From Ehretia macrophylla (Eukaryota > Streptophyta > Magnoliopsida > Boraginales > Ehretiaceae): a stretch of 64,000 bases of DNA. The position numbers were made by a program, and so were the translations under genes. Below, one piece after another: positions 1 to 12,716 of this stretch (position 1 is the stretch's first letter; every line of letters begins with the position of its first letter). The stretch is taken from the NCBI GenBank assembly GCA_037974665.1, contig CM075769.1, positions 23,648,139 through 23,712,138 on the forward strand, in the 5' to 3' direction. The notes under the pieces were generated by a model. That model searched no databases and was not told where the DNA came from. It saw only the letters and a list, made by a program, of their open reading frames with translations.

Positions 1-115
1 CATATAGTATATATATGTGTGTGTATATATATATAATACATATATATAAATAATACTATATATATATGTATAGCTTAAAAGGGATATATATACACGCATA
101 TATCTATATATATTA

Positions 116-148
<33 letters not shown>

Positions 149-480
149 ATTTTAGGATTTTATTCTATTTTTTTTCATTTTACTTTTTTTAAAATTTTGT
201 TTTCTTTTTTATCAATCTTACCTTATTTTTGGGGTTTTTAATATTAGATTTTTTATTTTTTTTATTTTTTTTAATGTTTGAATTTTTAGTTTTTATTATT
301 TGTTGTTTTCTAGTTTGTTTACGCTATTTTTGTATTTAGTTTGTTTTTAAATGTCCAAGTATTTATATATATGTATGTTTATGTGTATGTGTAATGTAAA
401 TTTTTTGGTTTTTGGGTGATTGCTAATGATGCAATTGTTGGTTGTTTTAAATATTTTTTTGAAGGATTGGAGTTTGTTTT
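1..480. repeat. AT-rich low-complexity sequence inside CACTA remnant
   Basis: Alternating TA/TG dinucleotide tracts (1-115) are followed by T-rich homopolymer runs. I see no coding frame. It lies upstream of the CACTA transposase remnants and is probably intron or spacer of that element. Confidence 0.6.
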
Positions 481-568
481 GTGCGATAGGCCAGACTATT
501 ACATCTCAGGTTAGTCTTTTAATTCACTATCTTTTATATTCGTGTTGAGATATTGTATTTGAAATAAT

Positions 569-870
569 GTTGTAGGTGAGATATTGTCTTTGAAAATGTG
601 ATGTTACGTTGTAGTTGAAATGATGTTGTTAAAATGACTTTGAATTTAATGAAGGTTAATGTTGTAGGTAAGATATCGTTATAGAGATAACTGTCTTTGG
701 AAATGTGATTTGCGTTGTAGTTGAAATAATGTTGTTAAAATGACTTTAATTTAATGAAGGTTAATGTTGTAGATGAGATATTGATGTAGAGATAACTGTC
801 TTTGGAAATGTAATGTTGCGTTGTATTTGAAATATTGTTGATAAAATGACTTTGAATTTAACTATGTAAA
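569..870. repeat. three tandem copies of a ~92-105 bp unit
   Basis: Copies start at 569, 661 and 766, each with a form of GTTGTAGRTRAGATAT, and continue through a stretch like GTTGTTAAAATGACTTT. The second and third copies share an extra block reading AGAGATAACTGTCTTTGGAA. It is non-coding and lies inside the decayed CACTA element. Confidence 0.75.
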
Positions 871-1080
871 AGGTAAAATTAAAGGACTTGGAATGTTACT
901 TTGGAAAGATAAAATTAACTTTGAATTACTTTGTAATTACTTTGTAATTAATTGTTGTCTATTATTGTTAATAATATTTTGTAGTTAATTGTAGTTAATT
1001 ATTTTCGGAGTTGTGGAATATACAATAATGATGAATTGTGTATATAATTAGGTCACATTGGTAATACAGATTTAGTCGAA

Positions 1081-1424
1081 ATGGAAAGGGATCGACAGTC
1101 TTGGATGAACAATCGCTTAACACCCGATGGAAATTCTTCGAGGTGGCTGGTGGGTTGAGGATGAGACGCATCTATGGACTCGGCTCGAAGGGGATTCGCA
1201 TTGGGAGGGGATTAGACGAAGTATCCACCATTCTCCCAACTGGATTGACGCAGTGAGACGTCAACGTTGCTGTCACTTAGGCAACATAGATCATTAAACG
1301 ACAGCTTGAGAAGCAACTGCAGGCGCAAACGAAGTTGCTAAGTATCGTGACGCAGCTACAAGATGAGATGGCTTGGATGCGAGACAACCGCCCATCCCCT
1401 AATCCAGACCATCACGATAATTAG
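1081..1424 (+). pseudogene. CACTA (En/Spm-type) transposase remnants
   Basis: Two short coding scraps are visible. At 1081-1158 a frame opens MERDRQSWMNNRL and stops after 25 residues. It resembles the 'RSWMY.R' start of the transposase-associated domain of plant CACTA proteins. At 1302-1424 a 40-residue frame contains LEKQLQAQTKLLSIVTQLQ and ends PNPDHHDN, like the coiled-coil C-terminal tail of plant CACTA-encoded proteins. The bulk of the transposase is missing between them. The family call rests on these motifs plus the CACTA-type terminus at 2248-2260, and it is a deleted copy without function. Confidence 0.5.
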
Positions 1425-1559
1425 TTGGTTCTAGTTTCTTTAAAAAAAATTTCTAAAACTAATATTATGAACTTTATTTTGAAGATCTTTTAAATACTAA
1501 AATATGTGTATATTAAATTAATTTTATTGTTGTAAATATTAAATTCAATTTTTATTTTT

Positions 1560-2247
1560 TTTAAAAAAATTGTGTGGCGACGAAATAACAACAAAAACGC
1601 AACTATCACATGGCAACTATTATTGGCTACGATATGGTTTAAAAAGGGCGACCAAATATTGGCTACCACATGGAGACAAAAATTAATAAATAAAAAAATT
1701 AAAACATTTAGCTACCTAGTGGCAACAATAAAATAGCTATCATACAACCATCAAAATGTGGCTACAAACTTTGGCTACCAAATGGCGATGAACATTAATA
1801 ATTAATTAAAAAAAATTAAAAATATTTGCCTACCTAATGGCAATGACATTATGGCTACCACACAACCACCAAATTGTAGCTATAAAAATTGGCTACCACA
1901 TAGAGACGAAATTAAATAATTAACAAAAAATATTAAAAATAATTTGCTACCTAATGGCGACAAAGATTGGCCACCATAGGGCGACAATGCATAATTAATT
2001 AATACAAAAAATTAATGAATTATTTAATAAAATTGTTAATTATAAAAATTAATTAATAATTAATTTTTCTAAAAATTGTGGCCAAGGGGCTACGAAATGT
2101 AAAAAAATACATTTTTTGTTTTTTTTATTTGGCGACCAAAATGTGACCAAATGACCTAATGCTGGCGAGGGATTTCTCGACAATACGTTTTTGGTTGTCC
2201 TTTGGTCGCCCAATAGGGATAGGCGACCTAGGGGCGACGAAGACCAA
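1560..2247. repeat. CACTA subterminal repeat array
   Basis: About 700 bp built from many diverged copies of a short motif such as TGGCTACCAAATGGCGACGA, separated by AT-rich spacers. Arrays of short motifs just inside the terminal inverted repeat are a hallmark of CACTA elements, where the element's DNA-binding protein attaches. Confidence 0.65.
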
Positions 2248-2260
2248 TTTTCTTGCAGTG
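2248..2260. repeat. CACTA right terminal inverted repeat
   Basis: TTTTCTTGCAGTG on the plus strand reads CACTGCAAGAAAA inward from the end, close to the common plant CACTA terminus CACTACAAGAAAA. The left end of the element lies outside the window, so the 3-bp target duplication cannot be checked. The next bases are GTT. Confidence 0.7.
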
Positions 2261-2335
2261 GTTGAGAATCACTACTCCAGCTCTGTTATGCTTGGCTCGC
2301 CCAGTGCTTTCTACCATGAAGTTAACAACTGCTTG

Positions 2336-2877
2336 TGTCACGCCCCAACCCGACCCCTTAAGGAACCAAGTTCGGACGCGACGTTCGACCGTTCGTTATA
2401 ACACTTAAATATGACTTATGCTAAAGAGATTTTCCTTGATATACTCAATAAGCCTTTTATCTTCCTTAGGTGTCCATTATTCATTCCTAAATTCTGTAAC
2501 CTAAGCTCTTCTGAAAATGAAATTTAATTGGTTGCATTGTCAACACTGTTTGAGTCAATTATTGTCATATCAATATTAACGTGATAATCTATATCAACAT
2601 CCAAACTACCCGATTCAATATAACATAGTCAAAACAAAATCACTTAGGCCTCAAAGGGACACCTAACGATTTACATATCTTATAGCAAAATCCATAAACT
2701 CCTAATACTTAATTACATACATGCCATAAAGTTCAAAGTTCATAAGTATTCAAAATAAACAACATAAGTTTAACACATATCTGTTGACCAAAGTCTTCAT
2801 CATAACACAAAAGCATAACTTGATGGAAAACATAATCCAAGCACATCAAGCACACGAATCATCCCTAACATCCTAAA
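2336..2877 (-). repeat. Gypsy-1 3' LTR, outer part
   Basis: Aligns with 17280-17747 through most of its length, for example GTTGCATTGTCAACACT and CATACATGCCATAAAGTTC. It differs by scattered substitutions and a roughly 55-base stretch missing from the right copy. The last five bases (2873-2877, CTAAA) are the target duplication of the Tekay insertion, matching CTGAA at 12717-12721 with one change. Confidence 0.8.
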
Positions 2878-5320
2878 TGTCGCGCCCTAACTCGACCCCT
2901 CCTATAATCAGTCAGGACGCAACGGAATTTCGACAGTATAACGACAGTAAATAGGATACTGAGGCTCTAAACCAACCTCAATAGAACATCATACATCAAC
3001 TCCATAAACCATACAACAAACAACTCCTCAATAAATAACAACATAGAACAACCATATTACACCATAATCATTCTTTGTTGTACGCCTCCGTTCCAACATA
3101 ATACACGAACCTTAATATACATTACAAAAACATATTGAGCCAATCTAGCAGCCTAATCATAAACAAAAGAAAGGCTACTAAGACAGCATCAACTAATTCA
3201 TTATCTTTTCAACATCTTTTACATTATGAACTACAAAGCATATAAAAGTCTACTAAGTTAATATACAAGATAGCAAAACAATACAACATCAAGGATAAGA
3301 CTCCGGAACATAAGACTCATCCACGTAAGACACATTTTCCTCTTCAGGAGGCACGTACCCGTAATCCTGCCAAAGTACACCTGTATGCATGCAATAATAG
3401 AGAGTGAGCTTATATAAAATAAGCACAGTAAGGATCCGATAGATCTCGAGCAAGGTTTACTAAACTCCTTGAAAATAATCTTTTGAGCAAGTAAACACAC
3501 AATAACATCAATAATACTATCATCACATAATCTATAATGACCATTCAATAAAGGATACACTAGTTGATGTAGCTCCAAACGCCATCACGATCATAGCAGC
3601 CTTCTTGTGACTCCCATAAACTCACGCACCCGAGGTACCCCAATAACCTCTCCCTCCATGACACCTCCATCATGCGAGCTGGAGGCAGTCTCTGGTAGTC
3701 ATGCCGTTATCAACCCGACAGCCCAATGCTGCCCGAGAGGTGGCACACACATACCAAAGACTCAGCAATAATAATAAACATCAATCATTCACAGGAGGAC
3801 AGTCTAGCAGAACTGCCTATCTCCCAGCATCAATCATCAATCAATAATCATCAATAATCATATTATCATCATAATAACATCAATAATCAATTAATCAACA
3901 AATAACTAAGTTAGATGACAAAGTAGGCCATCTAACCAAACAGGCATTAAACACACAATCAAACCCTAGTTTACCCATCATCAACTCACAATTCCATCAC
4001 TCAAACCACACCCAATCAACTAAAGGCATAATCTAACATTTAAAGAAAGACAACCTAAACTTCAAATAATCATATATTACATTCTACTAATCCAAACAAC
4101 TCCAAATTAGTTTCTATCACTCACCCATTCAATCAACTACGTTAGCCCCCTCGGAAACTAACCAAAACACATCCAAATCATGCCCAATTACCCTAAAACC
4201 CTAGTGTGTCATGGCTGAAATTTACGGATTTTAGCACGGACATCACAATTGAAAATTCGGCATTACAACGGCGCTAACACGTAATTAACAAACTTTTAGA
4301 AATCGACGGCAATCGATTCCGATCAACACAACTCAAAATAATCAACATTTAGCACATTAATTAACTTTAAATACCCGAAAATAAATAATTATGCTACAAC
4401 GGTTCAAATCTCGTAGGATTACATATAAATGATCCCTAGCATGCATGGAGAAATAATCTAACATCAGATTAACATACTAATGGTTCGATAATCAATTCTA
4501 CTCTACGCAAAAACACAAAAGATGAGTTTTGAGATCTAGAATTTTTCTCTCACCTTTGATGTGATATAAACCTAGGAATACGTGCAATGCGTGCCCAACA
4601 AGCGGAATCCAACTCGGCACGAAGTTCTACAGACAAAAACTAGGTTTTTCTTTGAAAATTTGCTTGAAAAACTTTTGAAATTTCTCTCTATTTTTCCTCT
4701 CCTTCCTCACGGCAATGTGTATGCAAATGAGTATGTTTTTGTGCTTTGCTTGTGTGTGTTGGTGATATATGCATAATAGTCAACATTTTAAATGAAAGTC
4801 AAAGTTGAATTAACTTAGTATTTTTGTGTTTTCTTGACTTTAAATGCATTTTCTTGATCACCAAAGTTCAAAACAATTATTCAACACCCAAGATAGCTCA
4901 AGTAGGTTATTTTTAGGTGACAAGAAATTTTACAATCAAACAATTTCACCCGAGTCGGCTTAAAATTTGATTTTCGCAAAAGTCAGTGTAAAAACCCTAA
5001 TAAATTCCTAAGCCGATTTTAAAACCGTTTTAATCAAACACAGGTCTATTAAAGTCCATGGACTAGGTCTAGAAGGGTTAAAAAGACCAGTTTCAAAATT
5101 TTAGCGGACGTATTTCAAAAATTCTATTCACTAAAAATTGACGATAAAATTTCTGACTCCGTTTTTGATGAAAATTTCATGTATGCACATTTAGCATGTT
5201 CTAGGAGTATTAATATCAAAATTACCACATTCTAAGTCATATAGCACATAGACAGGTCAATTCAAGCAAAACGAGAATAAACACACAAAATGAGACAGGA
5301 TAAAAAAGTAGGGTTTCACA
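2878..5320 (-). repeat. Tekay element 3' LTR
   Basis: Plus-strand ends are TGTCGCGCCC and GGTTTCACA, and it is about 2443 bp. It matches 10298-12716 nearly base for base. On the element strand it holds a TATA-like stretch (about 4757-4770), a purine tract and a conserved hairpin (3405-3427). Small frames on either strand here, such as 3258-3578, recur in the other LTR and are not genes. Confidence 0.9.
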
Positions 5321-5333
5321 TTCTCCCCCCTTT
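5321..5333 (-). other. Tekay polypurine tract
   Basis: The element strand reads AAAGGGGGGAGAA directly against the 3' LTR. This is the usual plus-strand primer position. Confidence 0.85.
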
Positions 5334-7486
5334 AAAGAAATTTCATCCCCGAAATTCTTACTTGATGTACTGAACAGATCTGGGTACTGCTACTGCATCT
5401 GATCTCGTCTCTCCCAAGTAGCTTCCTCAATGCCGTGATGCTTCCACAACACCTTAACCATCGGAATCTTCTTCGACCTCAACTCTTGTTCCATCTGATC
5501 AAGAATACAAATCGGACGCTCGTTATAAGTCAGATTCTCAAGAAGTTGTAACGGCTCTGGCTCAAGAATATGAGAAGGATCTGAATTATATTTCCGCAAA
5601 TTAAACACGTGAAATACATCATGGACATTAGAGAAGTTCTCCGGTAAAGCCAACCGATATGCTAACTTACCAACCCTGCAGGTAATCTCAAACGGCCCAA
5701 CAAATCTCGGACTCAGCTTTCCACATTTACCATAACGAGCAAACCCCTTACGAGGAGATAATCTCAAGAAAACCCGATCTCTAACTGCAAACTCTAAGTC
5801 CCGACAACGCTTATCAGCATAACTCTTGAATCTATTCTGCGCCGTAAGCATTCTCTACCTAATCAACTGAACATTCTCAATCTTCTCAAGAAGCTCTGGC
5901 ATGATAGTCGGATCAATAGTCTTCATCTCCCCTACCTCGTCTCAATATAAAGGTGAACGGAACTTACGACTGTAAAGAGCTGCGAAAGGTACCATCCCAA
6001 TAGTAGCTTGATAACTATTGTTATAGGCAAACTCGGCAAGTGGTAGATGTTTCTCCCAGTTCTTCCCGAAGTCCAAAACACAAGCCCTAAGCATATCTTC
6101 CAGAATCTGAATAGTCCGCTCAGACTGATCGTCGGTATGTGGATGATACGCGGTACTGAAGTTCAACTGAGTACCCAAGGTCTCCTGAAGTTTTTCCCAC
6201 AAACGAGAAGTAAATCGAGGATCTCGATCTGAGACAATACTAGATGGAATCCCGTGAAGTCTAACAATCTGATCCAAATAAAGACCCGTCAATTTTGTAA
6301 CCTCATCTCCCATCCTCATCCAAATAAAATGAGTTGTCTTCGTCAAACGACCCACGACAACCCAAACTGCATCATTACCCCTCGGTGTTCTAGGCAAACC
6401 AATGACGAAATCTATCGTAATATGCTCCCACTTCCACTCTGGTATAGCCACCGGCTGAAGCAAACCTGCTGGTCGTTGATGCTCGGCTTTCACCCTCTGA
6501 CAAGTCAAACATCTGGATACAAACTGAGCAACCTCCCTCTTAATGTTATTCCACCAATAGTGTTGCTTCAAATCCCGATACATCTTGGTTCTACCGGGAT
6601 GAATAGTGTACTTAGAATTATGAGCTTCCTCCAAAATACCTCGCCTCAAGCCGGGTTCATCGGGAACACAAACCCTGTTCTGAAACCAAAGAATACCATC
6701 CTCATGCAGTTTAAAGTCAGACTGATCATCCGTGATCTGATCCTTGATCTTCTGAAGTTTAACATCAAGTTGCTGAGCTTCTCTGATCTGAGACAACAAT
6801 AAAGGCTGAATACGGACATGTGAACACATCTCCCCAACCTGAGTCAACTCCGGTCTCCAATAAGTGAATTCCTCAAGAATCTCCCATTTCTTGACAGCCA
6901 AACAAGCTACACTCGCCTTCCGGTTGAGAGCATCTGCTACAACATTTGCCTTGCCAGGCAGATAATTGATAGAACAATTATAATCTCCAAGAAGCTCCAT
7001 CCACCTCCGTTGACGCATATTCAACTCATTCTGTGAGAACAAGTACTTCAAACTCTTATGATCAGTGAAAATCTCGAACTTACTGCCCCACAGATAATGA
7101 CGCCACTTCTTCAGTGCGAAGACAACTGTTGCCAACTCAAGATCATGAGTCGGATAATTCACCTCATAAGGCTTCAACTTCCTGGAAGCATAGGCAATAA
7201 CTCGGCCATCCTGCATAAGAACACATCCCAAGCCCTCCTTGGATGCATCGCTGTAAATAACCATATTTTCAGTCCCCTCTAGTAGAGCAAGTACTGGAGC
7301 AGTAGTCAACCTCTTTTTCAACTCCTGAAACCCACTCTCACACTTCTCATCCCAAGTAAAGATAGTCCGTTTCTGAGTCAACTTAGAAAGTGGCCCAGCA
7401 ATCTTCGAGAAGTCTTTTACAAACCTACGGTAATAACCCGCCAAGCCAAGAAAGCTACGGACTTCAGAAACATTCTCTGGCCGTTT
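5334..7486 (-). pseudogene. Tekay pol: RNase H, integrase, chromodomain
   Basis: The frame 5942-7444 opens with the RT thumb ([20 protein letters not shown]). Next come RNase H ([46 protein letters not shown]) and integrase. The integrase has an HHCC finger ending RCLTC, the core aspartates in TIDFVIGLP and [10 protein letters not shown], and the glutamate in [13 protein letters not shown]. It stops at 5942 (TGA where relatives have Trp, SPLY-W-DEVGE). Another stop sits at 5855-5857. The frame 5390-5851 carries the integrase tail (RVGKLAYRLALP, VHDVFHVFNLRKY) and a chromodomain (KVLWKHHGIEEATWERRDQM), and it stops at 5390. The usual QYPDLF-type tail follows after the stop. The chromodomain places it in the Tekay clade, whose members target heterochromatin. 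Confidence 0.92.
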
Positions 7487-8850
7487 TCAAGACATCACTA
7501 CTTCAATCTTAGTGGGATCTACAGATATACCGCTCTGTGTAATAACATGGCCAAGAAAAGATATGCGTTGCAGCCAAAATTCACATTTGCTGAACTTGGA
7601 AAACAACTGATGCTCCTGCAGCTTCTGTAAGACAAGCCGTAGATGTTGCTCGTGCTCCGATTCAGATTTAGAATAGACCAAGATATCATCAATAAAGATT
7701 ACCATGAACTGGTCTAAATACGGCTGAAAAACCCAATGCATAAGATCCATGAATGCTGCCGGTGCATTAGTTAATCCAAAGGGCATAACAACAAACTCAT
7801 AATGCCCGTACCGAGTCCTGAAGGCAGACTTCGGAACATCCTCCGTACGAATCCGAAGCTGATAATACCCCTATCTCAAATCAAATTTAGAATAGACTTT
7901 GGCTCCCTGAAGTTGATCAACCAATTCGTCAATTAGTGGCAAAGGATATTTATTCTTGATGGTCACCTGATTCAAACCACGATAATCAATACACAATCTC
8001 AAGGTACTATCATTCTTCTTCACAAATAAAATAGGAGCTCCCCAAGGTGAAAAACTTTGCTGAATAAATCCCTTCTCCAATAATTCCTGCAACTGAGTTT
8101 TCAGCTCATTCAACTCAGCTGGTGCCATCCGGTACGCTGATTTAGAAATAGGTTGAGTACTAGGAATAACATTGATCACAAATTCCACATCTCTCTCTGG
8201 CGGTAACCCTGGCAACTCCTCAGGAAATACATTGGGATATTCCCGAATAATGGGGACTTCCTCCAGCTGTAACTTATCAGATGGCTTATTGATCAAATAA
8301 GCTAGATAGCCCCAACACCCCTTACTCACCAACTTAACAGCTTTAGTTGCTGAGATAACAAAGCTCGTCTTAGCACCTCGGTTCCCTACTACCTCAACGA
8401 CTGGTTGATCTGGCAAACGAAACTGTACTACCTTGGTTCGATAGTTTAACTGGGCATCATACTTAGAAAGCCAATCCATACCCAAGATAACATCATACCC
8501 CCGGATAAGAAATAAGATAAGGTCCAAAGGAAAACTATGCCCCTTAACATGTATTTTACAATCCTTACAAACTAGGCCAGTCACATACTTATTAGTCAAA
8601 GAGGTACTAATCTCAACCACATAAGGCAATCTTTCAGGTTGCAATTTAACACGTTGCACACAAGCAGGAGTAATGAAAGAATGCGTAGCACCAGAATCAA
8701 TCAACACTTTAACAAGTTGATCAAGTATAAGGAAGTTACCTTCCACCACTGCAGTCTCCTCAGGCATCTCCTCTAAGTCAACTGCGTAGGCCCGAGCCTG
8801 GACCTGCTGCTGCTGAGGTGCACTGGCCGCAGGTCGGCCCTGATAACCCT
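7487..8850 (-). pseudogene. Tekay pol: protease and reverse transcriptase
   Basis: The protease motif [13 protein letters not shown] is intact, and [19 protein letters not shown] follows. RT starts at [20 protein letters not shown] and continues [20 protein letters not shown] to a stop at 7871 (YSKFDLR-stop-GYYQL). The next frame (7487-7786) has [12 protein letters not shown] and the catalytic box FIDD at its residues 31-34, then ISFLGHVIT. It ends in TGA at 7487, where relatives read Trp before [12 protein letters not shown]. All conserved residues I can check are present, so the damage is point stops only. Confidence 0.92.
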
Positions 8851-10019
8851 GAGTCGCTGTCCGACCCTCAGTCCTCGAATATCTAGGGCAATCTCTCGCC
8901 CTGTGCTGATTGCTTTCGCATCCTAAACACGTCCCTGCCTTCACTCTGCAATCGGCCTCTACATGCCCCGTGCGGTTGCAGTGTGTACACTGCGGTGATG
9001 ATGCACTAACACTGCCCCTAGAAGAACCAGAAGCTGAAGAAACAGCTGAACCAGCCTGCTGCTTAGGCCTTACCAAACTAGGCCTATACTGACCCTAAGA
9101 CTGGGCTGGCCTGAACTGGGACTGAACCTGATATGACCCCTGTTGAAACTGAGGCCGATAATAACTCTGCTGCCCCTGTGGCCTAAAAGAACCCTGCTGA
9201 GCTGGTAGCCTGTACACAACCTGCTGTACTGAAGGCCTATACACTCCCTGCTGAAACTGCGGCTGATATGGCCTCTTACTGGGCTGACTAGACACAAGCT
9301 GATCCCCCTTTCTCTTCTCTAGTCTAGAAGATGCCTCAAAGGCCTCAGTGAATATATCATACCGATTCAGAGCCATCACATCCGGAATCTCGGGCCTCAA
9401 CCCCAACATGAATCTACGAGTCCTCCACTCCTCATCAGCCATATACTCCGATGCATACCGGGACAATCTAGTGAAAGTGGCCTTATACTGAGCCACTGAA
9501 GCCTCTCCCTGCACTAAGTCTAGAAACTCAGCCTCTCTCCGTTCTCTCGCGGTCCTCGGGACATACTTTGCCCGGAAAGCTAACAGAAAGGTACCCCAAA
9601 CATACGAAATACCCTGAGTACCATTCTTCTGCCTCATCATCTAGCAAGTACACGGCAAAGGAGACCTTCTGCTCATCGGTATAATCAAAAGGATCATAAA
9701 TCTTCTCCACCTTACTAATCCACGCTTCAGCCTTCCGATCATCGGGTTCCCCCTGAAATCTAGGTGGATGATACCCCAAGAACTCTTTCAGGGTACCACG
9801 CCCGTGGTTTCCACCCTGCACATTCAACAACTGAGCCTACCAAGCCTGAGTCTGGGCATCCTGCCCTGCTAACAACTGGGCCTGTCTGGCCATTAACTCA
9901 GCAATCCTGTCCATAGCCGCCCCCAAACGGTCATCACCCCTATCACGGCCCGGTGCCGCATTACCAGGAGTCTCATCTACTACCTCGGGCCTACCTCTGG
10001 TCCTTGGTCTACCAGCCAT
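8850..10019 (-). pseudogene. Tekay gag with zinc knuckles
   Basis: I chose the start at 10019 (MAGRPRTRGRPEVVDET) because it is the first Met after the PBS and heads a gag-like N-terminus. A stop lies at 9837-9839. The core domain follows (GYHPPRFQGEPDDRKAEAWI ... DPFDYTDEQKVSFAVYLL) and shifts frame near 9600. It continues KYVPRTARERREAEFLDLVQ to a Q/Y-rich linker of QQGSYRPQ-like repeats, with a stop at 9095. Two CCHC knuckles, [14 protein letters not shown] and [14 protein letters not shown], lie at about 8890-8990. Two stops and one frameshift make it inactive. Confidence 0.9.
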
Positions 10020-10279
10020 TTTGCTAATCAAAGAGTTAGCACAGGTTATAGCACGTAAACAGGTTATAAACAACTATTAACATACAAACAACAAACTCAT
10101 ATAAAACACATAAACAAATTGATTACATAATCACATAAGCACTAATTCACATAATCACTTAATCACTTAATCATTTAATCATATTAATACATAGTTCACT
10201 TCTCTTTCTTTTCATACATACTTTTATGCTAAGACCATTACCCACATTCCGAGAATACCCCGGCTGACAACAAACATGA

Positions 10280-10291
10280 GCTCTGATACCA
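10280..10291 (-). other. Tekay primer-binding site (initiator Met tRNA)
   Basis: The element strand reads TGGTATCAGAGC, the standard initiator-Met tRNA complement, six bases from the LTR end. Confidence 0.9.
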
Positions 10292-10297
10292 CTTAAA

Positions 10298-12716
10298 TGT
10301 CACGCCCCAACTCGACCCCTCCTATAATCAGTCAGGACGCAACGGAATTTCGGCAGTATAATGACAGTAAATAGGATACCGAGGCTCTAAACCAACCTCA
10401 ATAGAACATCATACATCAACTCCATAAACCATACAACAAATAACTCCTCAATAAATAACAACTTACAACAACCATATTACACCATAATCATTCTTTGTTA
10501 TACGCTTCCGTTCAAACATAATACACGAACCTTAATATACATTACAAAAACATATTGAGCCAATCTAGCAACCTAATCATAAACAAAAAAAAGGCTACTA
10601 AGACAGCATCAACTAATTCATTATCTTTTCAACATCTTTTACATTATGAACTACAAAGCATATAAAAGTCTACTAAGTTAATATACAAGATAGTAAAACA
10701 ATACAACATCAAGGATAAGACTCCGGAACATAAGACTCATCCACGTAAGGCACATTTCCGTCTTCAGGAGGCACGTACCCGTAATCCTGCGAAAGTACAC
10801 CTGTATGCATGCAATAATAGAGAGTGAGCTTATATAAAATAAGCCCAGTAAGGATCCGATAGATCTCGAGCAAGGTTTACTAAACTCCTTGGAAATAATA
10901 TTTTGAGCAAGTAAACACACAATAACATCAATAATACTATCATCACATAATCTATAATGACCATTCAATAAAGGATACACTAGTTGGTGTAGCTCCAAAC
11001 GCCATCACGATCATAACAGCCTTCTTGTGACTCCCATAAACTCACGCACCCGAGGTACCCCAATAACCTCTCCCTTCATGATACCTCCGTCATGCGAGCT
11101 GGAGGCAGTCTCTGGTAGTCATGCCGTTATCAATCCGACAGCCCGATACTGCCCGAGAGGTGGCATACACATACCAAAGACTCAGCAATAATAATAAACA
11201 TCAATCATTCACAGGAGGACAGTCTAGCAGAACTGCCTATCTCCCGACATCAATCATCAATCAATAATCATCAATAATCATATTATCATCATAATAACAT
11301 CAATAATCAATTAATCAACAAATAACTAAGTTAGATGACAAAGTAGGTCATCTAACCAAACAGGCATTAAACACACAATCAAACCCTAGTTTACCCATCA
11401 TCAACTCACAATTCCATCACTCAAACCACACCCAATCAACTAAAGGCATAATCTAACATTTAAAAAAAGACAACCTAAACATCAAATAATCATATCTTAC
11501 ATTCTACTAATCCAAAAAACTCCAAATCAGTTTCTATCACTCACCCATTCAATCAACTACGTTAGCCCCCTCGGAAACCAACCAAAACACATCCAAATCA
11601 TGCCCAATAACCCTTAAACCCTAGTGTGTCATGGCTGAAATTTTTGGATTTTAGCACGGACATCACAATTGAAAATTCGGCATTACAACAGCGCTAACAC
11701 GTAATTAACAAATTGTTAGAAATCGACGGCAATCGATTCCGATCAATACAACTAAAAATAATCAACATTTAGCAAATTAATCAACTTTAAATACCCAAAA
11801 ATAAATAATTATGCTACAACAGTTCAAATCTCGTAGGATTACATATAAATGATCCCTAGCATGCATGGAGCAATAATCTAACATCAGATTAACATACTAA
11901 CGGTTCGATAATCAATTCTACGCAAAAACACAAAAGATGAGTTTTGAGATCTAGAATTTTTCTCTCACCTTTGATGCGATATAAGCCTAGGAATGCGTGC
12001 AATTCATGCCCAACAAGCGGAATCCAACTCGGCACGAAGTTCTACAGACAAAAACTAGGTTTTTCTTTGAAAATTTGCTTGAGAAACCTTTGAAATTTCT
12101 CTCTATTTTTCCTCTCCTTCCTCACGGCAATGTGTGTGCAAATGAGTGTGTTTTTGTGCTTTGCTTGTGTGTGTTGGTGATATATGCATAATAGTCAACA
12201 TTTTAAATGAAAGTCAAAGTTGAATTAACTTAGTATTTTTGTGTTTTCTTGACTTTAAATGCATTTTCTTGATCACCAAAGTTCAAAACAATTATTCAAC
12301 ACCCAAGATAGCTCAAGTAGGTTATTTTTAGGTGACAAGAAGTTTTACAATCAAATAATTTCACCCGAGTCGGCTTAAAACTCGATTTTCGCAAAAGTCA
12401 GTGTAAAAACCCTAATAAATTCCTAAGCCGATTTTTAAACCGTTTTAATCAAACACAGGTCTATTAAAGTCTGTGGACTAGGTCTAGAAGGGTTAAAAAG
12501 ACCAGTTTCAAAATTTTAGCGGACGTGTTTCGAAAATACTATTCACTAAAAATCGACGATAAAATTTCTGACTCCGTTTTTTATGAAAATTTCATGTATG
12601 TACATTTAGCATGTTCTAGGAGTATTAATATCAAAATTACCACATTCTAAGTCATATAGTACATAGACAGGTCAATTCACGCAAAACGAGACATGATAGA
12701 AAAGTTGAGTTTCACA
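10298..12716 (-). repeat. Tekay element 5' LTR
   Basis: Plus-strand ends are TGTCACGCCCC and GAGTTTCACA, and it is about 2419 bp. The difference from the left copy is mostly small indels plus substitutions. The conserved hairpin is at about 10825-10847. Confidence 0.9.

Larger units (their letters stand above)
1..2260. mobile_element. CACTA DNA transposon, right part
   Basis: Combines the transposase scraps (1081-1424), the subterminal motif array (1560-2247) and the terminal repeat (2248-2260). The element enters from left of the window. It is non-autonomous because its coding sequence is almost gone. The 75 bp between 2260 and 2336 look like unannotated flank. Confidence 0.55.
2878..12716 (-). 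mobile_element. Tekay/Del-type chromovirus (Ty3/gypsy), full-length with stops
   Basis: Complete layout on the minus strand: 5' LTR 10298-12716, PBS 10280-10291, gag, zinc knuckles, protease, RT, RNase H, integrase, chromodomain, PPT 5321-5333, 3' LTR 2878-5320. It sits inside the Gypsy-1 LTR with the one-mismatch 5-bp target duplication CTAAA/CTGAA. The LTRs differ by only a few bases per hundred by eye, so it is clearly younger than Gypsy-1. The coding region has at least six stops and one frameshift, so this copy cannot make an intact polyprotein. Confidence 0.9.

Noticed and set aside
1560..2250. Regularly spaced short motifs suggestive of a CRISPR-like array
   Set aside because: Motifs and spacers vary in length and sequence and end at a CACTA terminus. 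This is a plant transposon subterminal array.
3258..3578. 106-residue frame repeated at 10678-10998
   Set aside because: It is conserved only because it lies in the two LTRs of the Tekay element. There is no domain and the composition is that of the LTR.
6047..7282. Plus-strand frames opposite the Tekay pol
   Set aside because: Antisense shadows of the pol gene on the minus strand.
10280..10291. Match to initiator tRNA-Met
   Set aside because: Only the 12-base primer complement beside an LTR, not a tRNA gene. I saw no cloverleaf-capable tRNA in the window.
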